A stretch of 64,000 nucleotides of DNA from Cervus elaphus (taxonomy: Eukaryota; Chordata; Mammalia; Artiodactyla; Cervidae), in contig NW_025316735.1 of the NCBI RefSeq assembly GCF_910594005.1, forward strand, positions 124,001 to 188,000. The letters run 5' to 3'. A program made the translations under genes and the position numbers. The notes below the pieces were generated by a model. That model was not told the DNA's origin. It did not search any database and saw only the letters and a list, made by a program, of their open reading frames with translations. Below, piece after piece: positions 1 to 11,023 of this stretch (its first letter is position 1; every line of letters begins with the position of its first letter).

Positions 1-740
1 ATGCGAGGAGCATGAAAAGCTATGAAAAATGCGAGAGAATGTAAAGCTGAGAAAAATGTGAGGAGCATGAAAAGGTTTGAAAAATGCGAGGAGCATGAAA
101 AGGTGTGTAAAATGCAAGGAGCATGAAAAGGTGCGGAAAATGCGAGAAGAAAAAAAAAAAAAGAAAAAGACGAGGAGCATGAAAAGGTGTGAAAAATGCG
201 AGGAGCAAAAAAAAAAAAAAAGACGAGTAGCATGAAAAGGTGTGTAAAATGCGAGGAGCATGAAAAGGTGCGAAAAATGCGAGGACCACGAAAAGGTGTG
301 AAAAATGCGAGGAGCATGAAAAGGTGTGAAAAATGTGAGGAGCATGAAAAGGTGTGAAAAATGTGAGGAGCAAAAAAAAAAAAAGACGACGAGCATGAAA
401 AGATGTGAAAAATTCGAGGAGCATGAAAAGGTGTGAAAAATGCGAGGAGCAGAAAAAAAAAAGACGAGGAGCATGAAAAGGGGTGAAAAATGCAAGGAGC
501 ATGAAAAGGTGTGAAAAATGTGAGGAGAAAAAAAAAAAAAGAAAAAGACGAGGAGCATGAAAAGGTGTGAAAAATGCAAGGAGCATGAAAAGGTGTGAAA
601 AATGCGAGGAGCAAAAAAACAAGAAAGACGAGGAGCATGAAAAGGTGTAAAAAATGCGAGGAGAAAAAAAAAAAAGAAAAAGACGAGGAGCATGAAAAGG
701 TTTGAAAAATGCAAGGAGCATGAAAAGGTGTGAAAAATGC

Positions 741-770
741 GAGGAGCAAAAAAAAAAAAAGAAAAATACG
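741..770 (+). repeat. Intermediate K unit with M-like tail (tacg)
   Basis: This unit has the gaggagc anchor, then 13 A (748-760), then gaaaaatacg (761-770). The tail differs by one base from the M tail gaaaaatgcg. It looks like an M unit in which only the first half has turned into an A run. Related copies occur in the other U and S blocks, for example near 3,220, 6,300, 7,660, 9,665 and 15,890. Confidence 0.85.
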
Positions 771-853
771 AGGAGCATGAAAAGTTGTGAAAAATGCGAG
801 GAGCATGAAAAGGTGTAAAAAATGCGAGGAGCATGAAAAGGTGTAAAAAATGC

Positions 854-882
854 GAGGAGCCAAAAAAAAAAAAGAAAAATGC
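854..882 (+). repeat. Intermediate K unit with intact M tail
   Basis: This unit has gaggagc (854-860), one C, 12 A (862-873) and gaaaaatgc (874-882). The 12-base atgaaaaggtgt of M is replaced by C plus 12 A, while the tail and total length (29 versus 28) are kept. Equivalent units are at 3318-3346, 7756-7784, 9761-9789 and 15980-16008. It is the clearest link between the M and K families. Confidence 0.88.
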
Positions 883-1278
883 GAGGAGCAAAAAAAAAAA
901 AAAAAAAGAAAGCCCAGGAGCATGAAAAGGTGTGAAAAATGCGAGGAGCATGAAAACTTGTGAAAAATGCGAGGAGCATGAAAACTTGTGAAAAATGCGA
1001 GGAGCATGAAGAGGTGTGAAAAATGCAAGGAGCATGAAAAGGTGTGAAAATTCGAGGAGCAAAAAAAAAAGAAAAGACCAGGAGCATGAAAAGGTGTGAA
1101 AAATGCGAGGAGCAAAAAAAAAAAAAAAAAAAAAAAACCAGGAACATGAAAAGGTGTGAAAAATGCGAGGAGCAAAAAAAAAAAAAAAGAAAAAAGACCA
1201 GGAGCATGAAAAGGTGTGAAAAATGCGAGGAGCAAAAAAAAAAAAAAAGACCAGGAGCATGAAAAGGTGTGAAAAATG

Positions 1279-2120
1279 CTAGGAGCAAAAAAACAAAAAG
1301 ACGAGGAGCATGAAAAGGTGTGAAAATGCGAGGAGCATGAAAAGTTGTGAAAAAAGCAAGGAGCATGAAAAGTTGTGAAAAATGAGAGGCGCAAAAAAAA
1401 AAAAAAGACGAGGACCACGAAAAGGTGTGAAAAATGCGAGGAGCATGAAAAGTTGTGAAAAATGCAAGGAGCATGAAAAGGTGTGAAAAATGCGAGGAGC
1501 ATGAAAAGGTGTGAAAAATGCGAGGAGCATGAAAAGGTGTGAAAAATGCGAGGAGCAGGAAAAGCTGTGAAAAATGTGAGGAGCATGAAAAGGTTTGAAA
1601 AATGCGAGGTGCATGAAAAGGTGTGTAAAATGCAAGGAGCATGAAAAGGTGTGAAAAATGCAAGGAGCAAAAAAAAAAAACAAAGATGAGGACCATGAGA
1701 AGGTGTGAAAAATGCGAGGAGGAAAAAAAAAATAAGACGAGGAGCATATAAAGGTGTGAAAAATGCAAGGAGCATGAAAAGTTGTGAAAATGCAAGGAGC
1801 ATGAAAAGTTGTGAAAAATGCGAGGAGCATGAAAAGGTGTGAAAAATGCAAGGAGCATGAAAAGTTGTGAAAAATGCGAGAAGCAAAAAAAAAAAAGTAA
1901 AAGACGAGGAGCATGAAAATGTCTGAAAAATGCGAGGAGCATGAAAAGGTGTGAAAAATGCGAGGAGCAAAAAAAAAAAAGACGAGGAGCATGAAAAGGT
2001 GTGAAAAATGCGAGCAGCATGAAAAGGTTTGAAAAATGCAAGGAGCATGAAAAGGTGTGAAAAGTGCGAGGAGCAAAAAAAAAATACAAGGAGCATGAAA
2101 AGTTGTGAAAAATGCGAGGA
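1279..2120 (+). repeat. Block R, copy 1 (842-bp variant)
   Basis: The block starts at the gctaggagcaaaaaaac marker and runs to the M unit containing ggatcatg. Marks shared with the other R copies are tgagaggcgc, gaggaccacg, a K unit with internal acaaagatgagg, gagcatataaagg, and gcgagaagc followed by A, gtaaaagacg. This copy is about 56 bp (two units) longer than the 784-786-bp copies at 8205, 10238, 16456 and 21516. Extra gaaaagttg and gaaaagg units lie near 1,440-1,560. Confidence 0.85.
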
Positions 2121-2432
2121 TCATGAAAAGGTGTGAAAAATGCGAGGAGCATGAAAAGGTGTGAAAAATGGGAGGAGCATGAAAAGGTGTGAAAAATGCG
2201 AGGAGCATGAAAAGGTGTGAAAAATGCGAGGAGCAAAAAAAAAGACGAGGAGCATGAAAAGGTGTGAAAAATGCGAGCAGCATGAAAAGTTGTGAAAAAT
2301 GCGAGGAGCATGAAAAGGTTTGAAAAGTGCGAGGAACATGAAAAGGTTTGAAAAATGCAAGGAGCAGGAAAAGGTGTGAAAAATATGAGGAGCATGAAAA
2401 TGTGTGAAAATTTCGAGGAGCATGAAACGTTG
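2121..2432 (+). repeat. Block T, copy 1 (312 bp, M-rich)
   Basis: This run consists almost entirely of M units with a single short K unit (A9 then gacg, near 2,236). It begins at the ggatcatg variant and ends at gttgtcaaaaatacgagg. It includes tgggagg, gcgagcagc, aaaagtgcgagg and aatatgagg variants in fixed order. Copies of exactly the same length are at 6554-6865 and 14786-15097, each directly followed by a U block. Confidence 0.9.
2172..2227 (+). repeat. Two consecutive consensus M units
   Basis: Positions 2172-2199 and 2200-2227 are two identical 28-bp units and can serve as the reference monomer. Each has the gaggagc anchor at unit positions 1-7, an A4 run at 11-14, ggtgtg at 15-20, an A5 run at 21-25 and tgc at 26-28. 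The junction to the next unit creates the single CpG (tgc/gag). Common M variants elsewhere are cttgtg for ggtgtg, gaagagg or gatatgg or gaaaatg for gaaaagg, and aaaattcgagg, aaaaatttgagg, tgtgagg or tgcaagg at the unit end. Confidence 0.95.
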
Positions 2433-2466
2433 TCAAAAATACGAGGAGCATGAAAAGGTGTGAAAA

Positions 2467-3725
2467 ATGCGAGGAGCATGAAAAGCTATGAAAAATGCGA
2501 GAGAATGTAAAGCTGAGAAAAATGTGAGGAGCATGAAAAGGTTTGAAAAATGCGAGGAGCATGAAAAGGTGTGTAAAATGCAAGGAGCATGAAAAGGTGC
2601 GGAAAATGCGAGAAGAAAAAAAAATAAAAGAAAAAGACGAGGAGCATGAAAAGGTGTGAAAAATGCGAGGAGCAAAAAAAAAAAAAAGACGAGTAGCATG
2701 AAAACGTGTGTAAAATGCGAGGAGCATGAAAAGGTGCGAAAAATGCGAGGACCACGAAAAAGTGTGAAAAATGCGAGGAGCATGAAAAGGTGTGAAAAAT
2801 GTGAGGAGCATGAAAAGGTGTGAAAAATGTGAGGAGCAAAAAAAAAAAAAAGACGACGAGCATGAAAAGATGTGAAAAATTCGAGGAGCATGAAAAGGTG
2901 TGAAAAATGCGAGGAGCAGAAAAAAAAAAGACGAGGAGCATGAAAAGGTGTGTAAAATGCAAGGAGCATGAAAAGGTGTGAAAAATGTGAGGAGAAAAAA
3001 AAAGAGAAAAAGACGAGGAGCATGAAAAGGTGTGAAAAATGCAAGGAGCATGAAAAGGTGTGAAAAATGCGAGGAGCAAAAAAACAAGAAAGACGAGGAG
3101 CATGAAAAGGTGTAAAAAATGCGAGGAGAAAAAAAAAAAGAAAAAGACGAGGAGCATGAAAAGGTTTGAAAAATGCAAGGAGCATGAAAAGGTGTGAAAA
3201 ATGCGAGGAGCAAAAAAAAAAAAAGAAAAATACGAGGAGCATGAAAAGTTGTGAAAAACGAGAGGAGCATGAAAAGGTGTAAAAAATGCGAGGAGCATGA
3301 AAAGGTGTAAAAAATGCGAGGAGCAAAAAAAAAAAAAGAAAAATGCGAGGAGCAAAAAAAAAAAAAAAAAGAAAGCCCAGGAGCATGAAAAGGTGTGAAA
3401 AATGCGAGGAGCATGAAAACTTCTGAAAAATGCGAGGAGCATGAAAACTTGTGAAAAATGCGAGGAGCATGAAGAGGTGTGAAAAATGCAAGGAGCATGA
3501 AAAGGTGTGAAAATTCGAGGAGCAAAAAAAAAAGAAAAGACCAGGAGCATGAAAAGGTGTGAAAAATGCGAGGAGCAAAAAAAAAAAAAAAAAAAAAAAG
3601 ACCAGGAACATGAAAAGGTGTGAAAAATGCGAGGAGCAAAAAAAAAAAAAGAAAAAAGACCAGGAGCATGAAAAGGTGTGAAAAATGCGAGGAGCAAAAA
3701 AAAAAAAAAGACCAGGAGCATGAAA
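2467..3725 (+). repeat. Block U, copy 2
   Basis: The order of variants matches 1-1260 in the same frame, offset 2,466 bp. It includes gagaatgtaaagctgag, two K units with gaaaaatacg or gaaaaatgcg tails (the latter at 3318-3346) and the switch from gacg to gacc tails near 3,540. Homology to copy 1 ends near 3,725, where this copy continues into a gaaaagttg unit and a K-rich segment instead of the gctagg marker. Confidence 0.85.
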
Positions 3726-5379
3726 AGTTGTGAAAAAAGCGAGGAGCAAAAAAAAAAAAAAAAAAAAAAAAGACCAGGAACATGAAAAGGTGTGAAAATG
3801 CGAGGAGCATGAAGAGGTGTGAAAAATGCAAGGAGCATGAAAAGGTGTGAAAATTCGAGGAGCAAAAAGAAAAAAAAAAAAAGACCAGGAGCATGAAAAG
3901 GTGTGAAAAATGCGAGGAGCAAAAAAAAAAAAAAGACCAGGAACATGAAAAGGTGTGAAAAATGCGAGGAGCAAAAAAAAAAAAAGAAAAAAGACCAGGA
4001 GCATGAAAAGATGTGAAAAATTTGAGGAGCAAAAAAAAAAGAAAAGACCAGGAGCATGAAAAGGTGTGAAAAATGCGAGGAGCAAAAAAAAAAAAAAAAA
4101 AGACCAGGAGCATGAAAAGGTGTGAAAAAAGCGAGGAGCAAAAAAAAAAAAAAAAAAAAAAAAGACCAGGAGCATGAAAAGGTGTGAAAAATGCGAGGAG
4201 CATGAAAAGGTGTGAAAAATGCGAGGAGCAAAAAAAAAAAAAAAAAGAAAGCCCAGGAGCATGAAAAGGTGTGAAAAATGCGAGGAGCATGAAAACTTGT
4301 GAAAAATGCGAGGAGCATGAAGAGGTGTGAAAAATGCAAGGAGCATGAAAAGGTGTGAAAAATGCGAGGAGCAAAAAAAAAAAAAAAAAAAAGACCAGGA
4401 GCATGAAAAGGTGTGAAAAATGCGAGGAGCAAAAAAAAAAAAAAAGACCAGGAGCATGAAAAATTGTGAAAAATGCGAGGAGTAAAAAAAAAAAAAAAAA
4501 AAAAAGACCAGGAACATGAAAAGGTGTGAAAAATGCGAGGAGCAAAAAAAAAAAAAGAAAAAAGACCAGGAGCATGAAAAGGTTTGAAAAATGCGAGGAG
4601 CAAAAAAAAAAAAAAAAAAAGACCAGGAGCATGAAAAGGTGTGAAAAATGCGAGGAGCATGAAAAGGTGTGAAAAATGGGAGGAGCAAAAAAAAAAAAAA
4701 AAAGAAAGCCCAGGAGCATGAAAAGGTGTGAAAAATGCGAGGAGCATGAAAACTTGTGAAAAATGCGAGGAGCATGAAGAGGTGTGAAAAATGCAAGGAG
4801 CATGAAAAGGTGTGAAAATTCGAGGAGCAAAAAAAAAAAAAGAAAAAAGACCAGGAGCATGAAAAGGTGTGAAAAATTTGAGGAGCAAAAAAAAAAGAAA
4901 AGACCAGGAGCATGAAAAGGTGTGAAAAATGCGAGGAGCAAAAAAAAAAAAAAAAAAAGACCAGGAGCATGAAAAGGTGTGAAAAATGCGAGGAGCAAAA
5001 AAAAAAAAAAAAAAAAGACCAGGAGCATGAAAAGGTGTGAAAAATGCGAGGAGCATGAAAACTTGAGAAAAATGCGAGGAGCATGAAAACTTGTGAAAAA
5101 TGCGAGGAGCATGAAGAGGTGTGAAAAATGCAAGGAGCATGAAAAGGTGTGAAAATTCGAGGAGCAAAAAAAAAAGAAAAGACCAGGAGCATGAAAAGGT
5201 GTGAAAAATGCGAGGAGCAAAAAAAAAAAAAAAAAAAAAGACCAGAAACAAGAAAAGGTGTGAAAAATGCGAGGAGCAAAAAAAAAAAAAAAAAAAAGAC
5301 CAGGAGCATGAAAAGGTGTGAAAAATGCGAGGAGCAAAAAAAAAAAAAAGACCAGGAGCATGAAAAGGTGTGAAAAATG
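3726..5379 (+). repeat. K-rich segment with gacc tails
   Basis: M and K units alternate closely here, and nearly all K tails are gacc, gaaaagacc, gaaaaaagacc or gaaagccc. A distinctive K unit begins gaggagcaaaaag then A (near 3,855). The same unit with the same neighbours recurs near 9,371 and 11,403, so about 3,640-4,100, 9,150-9,620 and 11,180-11,650 are copies of one segment. An aaaacttgag variant at about 5,058 is shared with about 13,290 and places the left edge of the 8.23-kb duplication at or before 5,040. The segment ends at the gctagg marker. Confidence 0.8.
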
Positions 5380-6553
5380 CTAGGAGCAAAAAAACAAAAA
5401 GACGAGGAGCATGATATGGTGTGAAAAATGCGAGGAGCATGAAAAGGTGTCAAAAATGCGAGGAGAAAAAAAAAAGACAAGGAGCATGAAACGGTGTGAA
5501 AAATGCAAGTAGCATGAAAAGGAGTGAAAAATGCGAGGAGCGTGAAAAGGTTTGAAAAATGCAAGGAGCATGAAAATGTGTGAAAAATGCGAGGAGCAAA
5601 AAAAAAATATACAAGGAGCATGAAAAGGTGTAAAAATGCGAGGTGCATGAAAAGGTGTGAAAAATACGAGGAGCATGAAATGGTGTGAAAAATGCGAGGA
5701 GCATGAAAAGGTGTGAAAAATGCGAGGAGAAAAAAAAAAAAAAGACCAGGAGCATGAAATGGTGTGAAAAAAGCGAGGAGCATGAAAAGGGGTGAAAAAT
5801 GCGAGGAGAAAAAAAAAAAAAAGACCAGGAGCATGATATGGTGTGAAAAAAGCGAGGAGCATGAAAAGGTGTGAAAAATGTGAGGAGCATGAAAAGGTGT
5901 GAAAAATGTGAGGAGCAAAAAAAAAAAAAGACGACGAGCATGAAAAGATGTGAAAAATTCGAGGAGCATGAAAAGGTGTGAAAAATGCGAGGAGCAGAAA
6001 AAAAAAGACGAGGAGCATGAAAAGGTGTGTAAAATGCAAGGAGCATGAAAAGGTGTGAAAAATGCGAGGAGAAAAAAAAAGAGAAAAAGACGAGGAGCAT
6101 GAAAAGGTGTGAAAAATGCAAGGAGCATGAAAAGGTGTGAAAAATGCGAGGAGCAAAAAAACAAGAGAGACGAGGAGCATGAAAAGGTGTAAAAAATGCG
6201 AGGAGAAAAAAAAAAAGAAAAAGACGAGGAGCATGAAAAGGTTTGAAAAATGCAAGGAGCATGAAAAGGTGTGAAAAATGCGAGGAGCAAAAAAAAAAAA
6301 AGAAAAATACGAGGAGCATGAAAAGTTGTGAAAAATGAGAGGAGCATGAAAAGGTGTAAAAAATGCGAGGAGCATGAAAAGGTGTGAAAAATGCGAGGAG
6401 CAAAAAAAAAAAAGACGAGGAGCATGAAAAGGTGTGAAAAATGCGAGGAGCATGAAAAGGTTTGAAAAATGCAAGGAGCATGAAAAGGTGTGAAAAGTGC
6501 GAGGAGCAAAAAAAAAATACAAGGAGCATGAAAAGTTGTGAAAAATGCGAGGA
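5380..6553 (+). repeat. Block S, copy 1
   Basis: The block starts at the gctaggagcaaaaaaac marker followed by a gatatgg unit. It then carries ggtgtcaaaaatgcgagg at 5,446-5,463, an early version of the A box used throughout the right half. Further marks are gaaacggtg, gcaagtagc, gagcgtg, tatacaagg, and K units lacking the C of ggagc. It repeats at 13611-14785 with one base difference in length and is followed in both places by blocks T and U. Confidence 0.87.
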
Positions 6554-6865
6554 TCATGAAAAGGTGTGAAAAATGCGAGGAGCATGAAAAGTTGTGAAAA
6601 ATGGGAGGAGCATGAAAAGGTGTGAAAAATGCGAGGAGCATGAAAAGGTGTGAAAAATGCGAGGAGCAAAAAAAAAGACGAGGAGCATGAAAAGGTGTGA
6701 AAAATGCGAGCAGCATGAAAAGTTGTGAAAAATGCGAGGAGCATGAAAAGGTTTGAAAAGTGCGAGGAGCATGAAAAGGTTTGAAAAATGCAAGGAGCAG
6801 GAAAAGGTGTGAAAAATATGAGGAGCATGAAAATGTGTGAAAATTTCGAGGAGCATGAAACGTTG
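6554..6865 (+). repeat. Block T, copy 2 (312 bp)
   Basis: Same length and order of variants as 2121-2432. The third M unit reads gaaaagttg where copy 1 has gaaaagg, a change shared with copy 3 at 14786. Copies 2 and 3 are therefore closer to each other than to copy 1. Confidence 0.9.
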
Positions 6866-6899
6866 TCAAAAATACGAGGAGCATGAAAAGGTATGAAAA

Positions 6900-8204
6900 A
6901 TGCGAGGAGCATGAAAAGCTATGAAAAATGCGAGAGAATGTAAAGCTGAGAAAAATGTGAGGAGCATGAAAAGGTTTGAAAAATGCGAGGAGCATGAAAA
7001 GGTGTGTAAAATGCAAGGAGCATGAAAAGGTGCGGAAAATGCGAGAAGAAAAAAAAAAAAAAGAAAAAGACGAGGAGCATGAAAAGGTGTGAAAAATGCG
7101 AGGAGCAAAAAAAAAAAAAGACGAGTAGCATGAAAAGGTGTGTAAAATGCGAGGAGCATGAAAAGGTGCGAAAAATGCGAGGACCACGAAAAGGTGTGAA
7201 AAATGCGAGGAGCATGAAAAGGTGTGAAAAATGTGAGGAGCATGAAAAGGTGTGAAAAATGTGAGGAGCAAAAAAAAAAAAAGACGACGAGCATGAAAAG
7301 ATGTGAAAAATTCGAGGAGCATGAAAAGGTGTGAAAAATGCGAGGAGCATGAAAACTTGTGAAAAAAGGCGAGGAGCATGAAAAGGTGTGTAAAATGCAA
7401 GGAGCATGAAAAGGTGTGAAAAATGTGAGGAGAAAAAAAAAAAAAGAAAAAGACGAGGAGCATGAAAAGGTGTGAAAAATGCAAGGAGCATGAAAGGTGT
7501 GAAAAATGCGAGGAGCAAAAAAACAAGAAAGACGAGGAGCATGAAAAGGTGTAAAAAATGCGAGGAGAAAAAAAAAAGAAAAAGACGAGGAGCATGAAAA
7601 GGTTTGAAAAATGCAAGGAGCATGAAAAGGTGTGAAAAATGCGAGGAGCAAAAAAAAAAAAAGAAAAATACGAGGAGCAGGAAAAGTTGTGAAAAATGCG
7701 AGGAGCATGAAAAGGTGTAAAAAAAGCGAGGAGCATGAAAAGGTGTAAAAAATGCGAGGAGCCAAAAAAAAAAAAGAAAAATGCGAGGAGCAAAAAAAAA
7801 AAAAAAGAAGAAAGCCCAGGAGCATGAAAAGGTGTGAAAAATGCGAGGAGCATGAAAACTTGTGAAAAATGCGAGGAGCATGAAGAGGTGTGAAAAATGC
7901 AAGGAGCATGAAAAGGTGTGAAAATTCGAGGAGCAAAAAAAAAAGAAAAGACCAGGAGCATGAAAAGGTGTGAAAAATGCGAGGAGCAAAAAAAAAAAAA
8001 AAAAAAAAAAAGACCAGGAACATGAAAAGGTGTGAAAAATGCGAGGAGCAAAAAAAAAAAAAAGAAAAAAGACCAGGAGCATGAAAAGGTGTGAAAATTC
8101 GAGGAGCAAAAAAAAAAGAAAAGACCAGGAGCATGAAAAGGTGTGAAAATTCGAGGAGCAAAAAAAAAAAAAAAGACCAGGAGCATGAAAAGGTGTGAAA
8201 AATG
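6900..8204 (+). repeat. Block U, copy 3
   Basis: The block opens with the gagaatgtaaagctgag unit and runs 1,305 bp to the gctagg marker. It shares with copy 4 (15132) the shortened gcatgaaaggtgtg unit (near 7,490 and 15,715). Near 7,348-7,372 it carries a gaaaacttg unit followed by aaaaaaggcgagg, where the other three copies have a K unit beginning gaggagcag. That looks like a short conversion tract. The intermediate K unit 7756-7784 is retained. Confidence 0.85.
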
Positions 8205-8988
8205 CTAGGAGCAAAAAAACAAAAAGACGAGGAGCATGAAAAGGTGTGAAAATGCGAGGAGCATGAAAAGTTGTGAAAAAAGCAAGGAGCATGAAAAGTT
8301 GTGAAAAATGAGAGGCGCAAAAAAAAAAAAAAGACGAGGACCACGAAAAGGTGTGAAAAATGCGAGGAGCATGAAAAGGTGTGAAAAATGCGAGGAGAAT
8401 GAAAAGCTGTGAAAAATGTGAGGAGCATGAAAAGGTTTGAAAAATGCGAGGAGCATGAAAAGGTGTGTAAAATGCAAGGAGCATGAAAAGGTGTGAAAAA
8501 TGAAAGGAGCAAAAAAAAAAACAAAGATGAGGACCATGAGAAGGTGTGAAAAATGCGAGGAGGAAAAAAAAAATAAGACGAGGAGCATATAAAGGTGTGA
8601 AAAATGCAAGGAGCATGAAAAGTTGTGAAAATGCAAGGAGCATGAAAAGTTGTGAAAAATGCGAGGAGCATGAAAAGGTGTGAAAAATGCAAGGAGCATG
8701 AAAAGTTGTGAAAAATGCGAGAAGCAAAAAAAAAAAGTAAAAGACGAGGAGCATGAAAATGTCTGAAAAATGCGAGGAGCATGAAAAGGTGTGAAAAATG
8801 CGAGGAGCATGAAAAGGTGTAAAAAATGCGAGGAGCAAAAAAAAAAAAGACGAGGAGCATGAAAAGGTGTGAAAAATGCGAGCAGCATGAAAAGGTTTGA
8901 AAAATGCAAGGAGCAAGAAAAGGTGTGAAAAGTGCGAGGAGCAAAAAAAAAATACAAGGAGCATGAAAAGTTGTGAAAAATGCGAGGA
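8205..8988 (+). repeat. Block R, copy 2 (784 bp)
   Basis: Runs from the gctaggagcaaaaaaac marker to the ggatcatg unit, with the same order of marks as the R copies at 10238, 16456 and 21516 (acaaagatgagg, gagcatataaagg, gtaaaagacg). It has a private gagcaag for gagcatg near 8,912 and is two bases shorter than the others through A-run length differences. Confidence 0.88.
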
Positions 8989-10237
8989 TCATGAAAAGGT
9001 GTGAAAAATGCGAGGAGCATGAAAAGGTGTGAAAAATGGGAGGAGCATGAAAAGGTGTGAAAAATGCGAGGAGCATGAAAAGGTGTGAAAAATGCGAGGA
9101 GCAAAAAAAAAGACGAGGAGCATGAAAAGGTGTGAAAAATGCGAGGAGCAAAAAAAAAAAAAAGAAAAAAGACCAGGAGCATGAAAAGGTGTGAAAAATG
9201 CGAGGAGCAAAAAAAAAAAAAAAGACCAGGAGCATGAAAAGTTGTGAAAAATGCGAGGAGCAAAAAAAAAAAAAAAAAAAAAAAAGACCAGGAACATGAA
9301 AAGGTGTGAAAATGCGAGGAGCATGAAGAGGTGTGAAAAATGCAAGGAGCATGAAAAGGTGTGAAAATTCGAGGAGCAAAAAGAAAAAAAAAAAAAAGAC
9401 CAGGAGCATGAAAAGGTGTGAAAAATGCGAGGAGCAAAAAAAAAAAAAGACCAGGAACATGAAAAGGTGTGAAAAATGCGAGGAGCAAAAAAAAAAAAAG
9501 AAAAAAGACCAGGAGCATGAAAAGATGTGAAAAATTTGAGGAGCAAAAAAAAAAAGAAAAGACCAGGAGCATGAAAAGGTGTGAAAAATGCGAGGAGCAA
9601 AAAAAAAAAAAAAAAAGACCAGGAGCATGAAAAGGTGTGAAAAAGGCGAGGAGCAAAAAAAAAAAAAGAAAAATACGAGGAGCATGAAAAGTTGTGAAAA
9701 ATGCGAGGAGCATGAAAAGGTGTAAAAAATGCGAGGAGCATGAAAAGGTGTAAAAAATGCGAGGAGCCAAAAAAAAAAAAGAAAAATGCGAGGAGCAAAA
9801 AAAAAAAAAAAAAAGAAAGCCCAGGAGCATGAAAAGGTGTGAAAAATGCGAGGAGCATGAAAACTTGTGAAAAATGCGAGGAGCATGAAAACCTGTGAAA
9901 AATGCGAGGAGCATGAAGAGGTGTGAAAAATGCAAGGAGCATGAAAAGGTGTGAAAATTCGAGGAGCAAAAAAAAAAGAAAAGACCAGGAGCATGAAAAG
10001 GTGTGAAAAATGCGAGGAGCAAAAAAAAAAAAAAAAAAAAAAAAGACCAGGAACATGAAAAGGTGTGAAAAATGCGAGGAGCAAAAAAAAAAAAAAGAAA
10101 AAAGACCAGGAGCATGAAAAGGTGTGAAAATTCGAGGAGCAAAAAAAAAAGAAAAGACCAGGAGCATGAAAAGGTGTGAAAATTCGAGGAGCAAAAAAAA
10201 AAAAATAGACCAGGAGCATGAAAAGGTGTGAAAAATG
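8989..10237 (+). repeat. Block V, copy 1 (1,249 bp)
   Basis: The first ~130 bp equal block T up to the short K unit with A9 and gacg. The block then turns into K units with gaaaaaagacc and gacc tails. About 9,150-9,620 copies the segment at 3,640-4,100. From about 9,665 the sequence is a truncated U block tail, with intermediate K at 9761-9789 and a private aaaacctgtg M unit near 9,886. It ends at the gctagg marker. This U tail is the best match for the right part of U copy 4. Confidence 0.8.
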
Positions 10238-11023
10238 CTAGGAGCAAAAAAACAAAAAGACGAGGAGCATGAAAAGGTGTGAAAATGCGAGGAGCATGAA
10301 AAGTTGTGAAAAAAGCAAGGAGCATGAAAAGTTGTGAAAAATGAGAGGCGCAAAAAAAACAAAAAGACGAGGACCACGAAAAGGTGTGAAAAATGCGAGG
10401 AGCATGAAAAGGTGTGAAAAATGCGAGGAGAATGAAAAGCTGTGAAAAATGTGAGGAGCATGAAAAGGTTTGAAAAATGCGAGGAGCATGAAAAGGTGTG
10501 TAAAATGCAAGGAGCATGAAAAGGTGTGAAAAATGAAAGGAGCAAAAAAAAAAAACAAAGATGAGGACCATGAGAAGGTGTGAAAAATGCGAGGAGGAAA
10601 AAAAAAATAAGACGAGGAGCATATAAAGGTGTGAAAAATGCAAGGAGCATGAAAAGTTGTGAAAATGCAAGGAGCATGAAAAGTTGTGAAAAATGCGAGG
10701 AGCATGAAAAGGTGTGAAAAATGCAAGGAGCATGAAAAGTTGTGAAAAATGCGAGAAGCAAAAAAAAAAAAGTAAAAGACGAGGAGCATGAAAATGTCTG
10801 AAAAATGCGAGGAGCATGAAAAGGTGTGAAAAATGCGAGGAGCATGAAAAGGTGTAAAAAATGCGAGGAGCAAAAAAAAAAAAGACGAGGAGCATGAAAA
10901 GGTGTGAAAAATGCGAGCAGCATGAAAAGGTTTGAAAAATGCAAGGAGCATGAAAAGGTGTGAAAAGTGCGAGGAGCAAAAAAAAAATACAAGGAGCATG
11001 AAAAGTTGTGAAAAATGCGAGGA
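10238..11023 (+). repeat. Block R, copy 3 (786 bp)
   Basis: Marker-to-marker length is the same as the copies at 16456 and 21516. A second A run interrupted by C (aaaacaaaaagacg, near 10,355) is private to this copy. The other marks are unchanged. Confidence 0.88.

Larger units (their letters stand above)
1..1278 (+). repeat. Block U, copy 1 (left end of window)
   Basis: The block opens with the most divergent M unit of the array, marked gagaatgtaaagctgag at about 34-50. It then mixes M units with K units ending gacg, and passes into K units ending gacc after about 1,070. The same opening recurs at 2467, 6900 and 15132 with the same order of variants. The block ends at gctaggagcaaaaaaac (C at 1279). 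The window starts exactly at this opening by chance, so the true left limit of the block is unknown. Confidence 0.85.

Noticed and set aside
1044..1262. Lys-rich + strand proteins of about 60-77 codons
   Set aside because: They exist only where A-run lengths happen to keep a frame open. They have no conserved ends and no flanking signals, and consist of the satellite unit alone.
5411..5420. TATA-like promoter in gatatgg units
   Set aside because: gatatgg is a fixed M variant next to A and B boxes, is not followed by any gene-like sequence, and differs from a TATA box.
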